This document shows positions 18,300 through 21,197 of a stretch of DNA of 21,197 nucleotides, one piece after another (positions within the stretch are counted from its first letter, which is position 1; every line of letters begins with the position of its first letter). The notes under the pieces are model-generated. The model did no database searches and was not told the origin of the DNA. It worked only from the letters and a program-made list of their open reading frames with translations. The DNA is taken from positions 1 through 21,197 of the IMG/VR virus record IMGVR_UViG_3300046524_000338; one strand, given 5' to 3'. Made by a program: the position numbers and the translations under genes. This DNA is from a virus.

Positions 18300-18698
18300 A
18301 TGACGGCATTTGAAATTTTCGCATTGATCAGCTTCGTAATTGCACTCGCCATTCTGTATTGGGTTGGGTATCGAGGCGGATTAAAGGATGGCTGGAGCGA
18401 AGGCTACGACGACGGCCACGCCAAGGGCTACATCCAGGGCATTGAGGAGGGCGAGTCGTCGTCCGCAACTGCTCTCGAAAACGCCACACGGCGATGTGAG
18501 CGCCTGGAACTGATTTTGATCAGGGAACCACAGGACCGTCAGATCCTTCTGGCCATCGCGGGGAAACTCAAACTGGCCGCCGACTTCTTCCACGCCATCA
18601 AATCGGAAGGCCACGCGACTCAAGCACTCATGTTGCGCGACCACGCTTTGAGCCTGGCAGACGAGTTGAAAGCCTTCCGCCAGGAGGATGTGACATGA
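18300..18698 (+). CDS. Hypothetical single-pass membrane protein (132 aa)
   Basis: The ATG at 18300 has AGGAG about nine bases upstream, after a 90-base spacer. One hydrophobic segment near residues 5-25 (FEIFALISFVIALAILYWVG) is followed by a Gly/Asp-rich region (YRGGLKDGWSEGYDDGHAKG) and a soluble helical C-terminus (LEOIL-like helices with ATRRCERLELILIREPQDRQ). The likely layout is N-out or signal-anchor with the bulk in the cytoplasm, judged from the charged residues following the segment. No family recognised. It overlaps the next gene by four bases. Confidence 0.55.
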   Translation: MTAFEIFALISFVIALAILYWVGYRGGLKDGWSEGYDDGHAKGYIQGIEEGESSSATALENATRRCERLELILIREPQDRQILLAIAGKLKLAADFFHAIKSEGHATQALMLRDHALSLADELKAFRQEDVT

Positions 18699-18916
18699 AC
18701 CGCTCCATCCCGATGCTGCGGCTGACGCCTCAAGCCGCCGGAACGCTGCAACAGCAATACACAAAGGCGATCAAGGAACTGCACGACATAACTCGCCGTA
18801 ACCGAGAGTTCGACCGTCAGTTGAGAGCGCTCATCGGCTACAACAGGCTGCGCAATCTGCACAAAGCAACAGACGACGCCCTGCTGCTGGCCGACCTCGT
18901 GAAGGAGGCCGCATGA
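18695..18916 (+). CDS. Hypothetical small helical protein (73 aa)
   Basis: It starts in an ATGA overlap with the membrane protein gene, with AGGAGG about seven bases upstream, and ends in an ATGA overlap with the HD gene. The protein is mostly charged helix (QQQYTKAIKELHDITRRNRE, then FDRQLRALIGYNRLRNLHKA) and may form a coiled coil. No family is recognised; co-translation with the HD enzyme suggests a shared role or simply tight packing. Confidence 0.55.
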   Translation: MNRSIPMLRLTPQAAGTLQQQYTKAIKELHDITRRNREFDRQLRALIGYNRLRNLHKATDDALLLADLVKEAA

Positions 18917-19455
18917 ACTGGATCCTCACCCACACCGGCAAGCGTTTTGACCTGTTCGAACCTGACGCCGACATGATCGATCCACGGGATATTTCCCACT
19001 CACTGGCACACCTCTGCCGCTTCAACGGGCACACCAGCGAGTTCTACAGTGTGGCGCAACATAGCTGCATCGTCGCCGAGCTGGTACCGGAAGAACACAA
19101 GCTCGCTGCCTTGCTCCACGATGCGCCAGAGGCGTACCTAGGCGACATGACCAAGCCACTTAAGCAGTGGATACATGCATACCAAGACTTCGAAGACTGG
19201 GTTTGGCAACGCGTGTGCCAGCGCTTCGACATCGCTGTAGAACTTCCTGCTTGCATTCACCAAGCCGACTTGATTGCGCTGGCCACCGAACGCCGCGACC
19301 TCATGCCAACCGATCCGGCTATCTGGGATTGCTTGGTCGGCATACAACCTATGGCTGAAACCATCCGGCCATGGCCTGCCGCAGAAGCCCGACTCACCTA
19401 TCACCAACGCCTGATGGACCAACTCGCCATCGAACACCGGAGGAAAGCGGCATGA
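18913..19455 (+). CDS. HD-domain phosphohydrolase (YfbR-like, phage type)
   Basis: A 180-residue HD-superfamily protein. The metal site residues are His33, the AQHS motif with His50, LLHDAPEAYLGD with His69 and Asp70, and Asp119 in HQADLIALATERRDLM, all in the usual H...HD...D order. Bacterial YfbR and phage relatives remove phosphate from nucleotides. The substrate here is unknown; nucleotide salvage and removal of a signalling nucleotide are both possible. The start has AAGGAGG four bases upstream and lies in an ATGA overlap. It precedes another gene in an ATGA overlap, so it belongs to the same operon as PrtN and the excisionase. Confidence 0.82.
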   Translation: MNWILTHTGKRFDLFEPDADMIDPRDISHSLAHLCRFNGHTSEFYSVAQHSCIVAELVPEEHKLAALLHDAPEAYLGDMTKPLKQWIHAYQDFEDWVWQRVCQRFDIAVELPACIHQADLIALATERRDLMPTDPAIWDCLVGIQPMAETIRPWPAAEARLTYHQRLMDQLAIEHRRKAA

Positions 19456-19946
19456 AGAATCAACAGGAAAACACCGGCGCCGAGGCCGCTTTGCTCCGTA
19501 TTACCAGTGGTGTCGACACGTCAGAAACAAACAGTCTCTGCTGCGCAGCAGCAGGCATTATTGCGCCTTCCAGCGCCCCCAACGAGGCGCTTATACCCCA
19601 TGAAAAGCTGCGCGAGGCAACGGTCCCTGATGCAACGCTAAACGCCCATGAAGGGCCGTCCGCGCAGCCTGTCGTGGGGTGCAGGCACATTATGAACACT
19701 GCGAATTATTCGCCAGATATGAACCTTGGTCGACGTAACCGTGGTGTCGATTTAACTAACATTTACCCATATAAGTCGGCTGTCATACGGCTTATGCATG
19801 CAGCAGAGCTTAACGGTGTTTTAGATGCCTGGCTGTTGCTGGAGGTCGCCCAAAAGCAAATAGCAGAACTGCAGCAGGCGTATACCAACTTACCGTATCA
19901 AGCAGCGGAACTGCCCCCATTGTCTCGCAGGGAGAACGCCGTATGA
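19452..19946 (+). CDS. Hypothetical phage protein (164 aa), two-part composition
   Basis: An open frame from 19371 exists, but the ATG at 19452 with GGAGG eight bases upstream and an ATGA overlap with the HD gene is the likely start. Residues 1-80 are low-complexity and polar (TSETNSLCCAAAGIIAPSSA, then PNEALIPHEKLREATVPDA). Residues 80-164 are a more ordered, helical part (NIYPYKSAVIRLMHAAELNG, then VLDAWLLLEVAQKQIAELQQ) in clearly more AT-rich DNA. An internal ATG at 19692 with GCAGG upstream could give the second part alone. CTGCTGCGCAGCAG at 19538-19551 is a 14-base palindrome inside the gene. No family recognised. Confidence 0.5.
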   Translation: MKNQQENTGAEAALLRITSGVDTSETNSLCCAAAGIIAPSSAPNEALIPHEKLREATVPDATLNAHEGPSAQPVVGCRHIMNTANYSPDMNLGRRNRGVDLTNIYPYKSAVIRLMHAAELNGVLDAWLLLEVAQKQIAELQQAYTNLPYQAAELPPLSRRENAV

Positions 19947-20158
19947 GCGCCGCAGAGAAGCTCGACTTCCACATCACACCCGGAGCCTGGTTTCGACAAG
20001 ACCTTCTGTATCCCGTGTTCGGTCTAAGCACAGAAGCCGTTCGTAAATACCGCACCCGGGGTCTGTGGCTTGAGGGCAAGCACTGGCGTTATGACCCAGC
20101 CAACGTGATTGTCTACAACCGTGCGGCAATTGAACGCTGGATGGAAGGAAAACCATGA
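19943..20158 (+). CDS. xis: Excisionase (Xis-like)
   Basis: A 71-residue protein. The pattern FGLSTEAVRKYRTRGLWLEG followed by KHWRYDPANVIVYNRAAIER and WMEGK is that of small phage excisionases that bind attachment arms with a winged helix (putative excisionase family). The start has GGGAG nine bases upstream and overlaps the previous gene by four bases. The stop overlaps the integrase ATG, the usual xis-int pairing. It would bend attL/attR DNA to direct excision. Confidence 0.75.
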   Translation: MSAAEKLDFHITPGAWFRQDLLYPVFGLSTEAVRKYRTRGLWLEGKHWRYDPANVIVYNRAAIERWMEGKP

Positions 20159-21197
20159 TCGACAAGATGCCGACCGGTGTTGAGATGAATGGCAAGCAGC
20201 TACGCATATGGTTCATTTTCAACGGCCAGCGGTGCCGTGAACCCCTGGAAGGGATTTCGAAAATAAACAAGGCTGCGATCGCCTATGCAGACAACAAACG
20301 CCGGACCATTCTCGCGGAAATCAAAGAGGGCCGCTTCGACTATGCGGCCCACTTCCCCAACTCGCCCAGGGCTGCCATGTTCACAGGGACTGGCGGCCCT
20401 TCGCTCAAGCGTACAGTGAAGGAAGGCATTGAACGCTGGCTGGCGGTTCAGCGCGCACTCAAGGCTTCGAGCACCGTCGTCAACTACGTCAGCAAAGCCG
20501 TGCACGTCGAGAAGAAATTCGGCAAGCGTCGGATCATCGACATCAGCAAGAGCGACATCGAGCTGTTTCAAGCGCAGCTGCTGAAGCATGGCTTGGCTCC
20601 GAAAACAGTAAACGACATTTTCACCATCGTCCGCGGAGTCTGGGCAGACGCCTTCGGTGACGGAATACTGAAAGCCAACCCACTCGACCGGATCAAAAAC
20701 GTGGGGTCAGACGTTGACCTTGAACATGCCGACCCCTTCAGTCGCACCGAGATCGAATTGATCAGCAAGGCGGATCCCAGCCGGCGAGCTGACGCTCGAA
20801 TGATTGAGTTCAACTGCTGGGCCGGGCTATCTCTGTCTGAGCTTATCGGACTGGCTGCCGAAGACGTCGACCTTCAAGCCGGCCTGATACACGTGCGCCG
20901 CGCATTGGTCGTCGGCGAATTCAAAGTCCCCAAAGAACGCGCCAGGGTACGAGTCATTGAACTGATAGATCCCGCCCTAGAACTTATGCGGGAGATAATG
21001 TGTGACGCCAAGGACGCGCAAGCCAAAGAGATAACGGTGATACAGCGCGACAACATCACCTCCAAGAAAATGAAAGTGAGGTTCCTTTTCCGTAGCTCCA
21101 CCAGCGGCTTACTCTGGAGCGGGAAGACATTGAGCACGTGGTTTACCGCACACCTGAAAAAGGCGGAAGTCCGTCATCGAGGGGCGAACCAGTGTCG
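20155..21197 (+). CDS. int: Tyrosine-recombinase integrase, partial (C-terminus off right edge)
   Basis: 347 codons are visible. Residues 1-70 match an Arm DNA-binding domain (DUF3596-like, with MPTGVEMNGKQLRIWFIFNG), residues 85-185 the SAM-like core-binding domain (AVQRALKASSTVVNYVSKAV, then DIFTIVRGVWADAF), and the catalytic domain starts near 195. Box I reads NCWAGLSLSELIGL, with Ser226 where the catalytic Arg of the usual GLR motif would be. Box II reads RGANQCR, with Asn in place of the usual His, and the window ends within that Arg codon. The beta-hairpin Lys (FKVPKERARVR) is present. The tyrosine and the attachment site lie beyond the window. The gene overlaps xis by four bases. Confidence 0.85.
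   Translation, partial: MIDKMPTGVEMNGKQLRIWFIFNGQRCREPLEGISKINKAAIAYADNKRRTILAEIKEGRFDYAAHFPNSPRAAMFTGTGGPSLKRTVKEGIERWLAVQRALKASSTVVNYVSKAVHVEKKFGKRRIIDISKSDIELFQAQLLKHGLAPKTVNDIFTIVRGVWADAFGDGILKANPLDRIKNVGSDVDLEHADPFSRTEIELISKADPSRRADARMIEFNCWAGLSLSELIGLAAEDVDLQAGLIHVRRALVVGEFKVPKERARVRVIELIDPALELMREIMCDAKDAQAKEITVIQRDNITSKKMKVRFLFRSSTSGLLWSGKTLSTWFTAHLKKAEVRHRGANQC

Overview
The window is the interior of a temperate tailed phage (lambda-like, long-tailed type), almost certainly a prophage of a Pseudomonas or close relative. The evidence is the high GC, a pyocin-activator (PrtN) family gene, a matching P-box-like repeat array, and protein families typical of Pseudomonas prophages. Neither end reaches host DNA: the left edge cuts a tail-assembly gene and the right edge cuts the integrase just before its catalytic box II.

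Left arm, minus strand (1-11106), late genes read right to left: a DUF2513-like protein, a holin, a basic protein possibly related to lambda gpZ, small and large terminase, a DUF6148 joining protein, the portal, an S49 protease with an internal scaffold start, a DUF2190 decoration protein, a Mu gpT-like major capsid protein, two small unknown proteins, an FII-like joining protein, a tail-completion protein, the tail tube and a tail assembly chaperone. Packaging and portal genes are lambda-like while the capsid is Mu gpT-like, so the head module is mosaic. No endolysin lies beside the holin.

Centre (11107-16240), control and replication. Minus-strand early genes are cro-like, CII-like (Phage_CP76), a TraR/DksA-type zinc finger, a TOPRIM/VirE primase-helicase and a Q-like antiterminator. 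A LexA/S24-type CI repressor is divergent on the plus strand. The 526-base gap at 11107-11632 holds the late control region: five tandem 10-11 bp ATTG..GT units (a P-box), a promoter with a TATAAA -10 box, and a strong terminator about 35-60 bases into the transcript.

Right arm, plus strand (16174-21197): a strong promoter (TTGACT-17-TTTAAT) overlaps a 12-bp inverted repeat and drives a tightly overlapped operon. Its genes are a 56-aa small ORF, several unknown proteins, a KilAC-like protein, the PrtN-family activator, a membrane protein, an HD phosphohydrolase, an excisionase and the integrase.

Proposed circuit (inference): CI represses both the cro promoter and the rightward promoter. SOS cleavage of CI would release Cro/CII/replication/Q on one side and PrtN/Xis/Int on the other. 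The phage PrtN would then switch on the late promoter through the P-box, and Q would carry polymerase past the terminators. This would be the bacterial pyocin switch (PrtR/PrtN/P-box) built into a lambda-type Q circuit, and it is the most interesting feature of the window.
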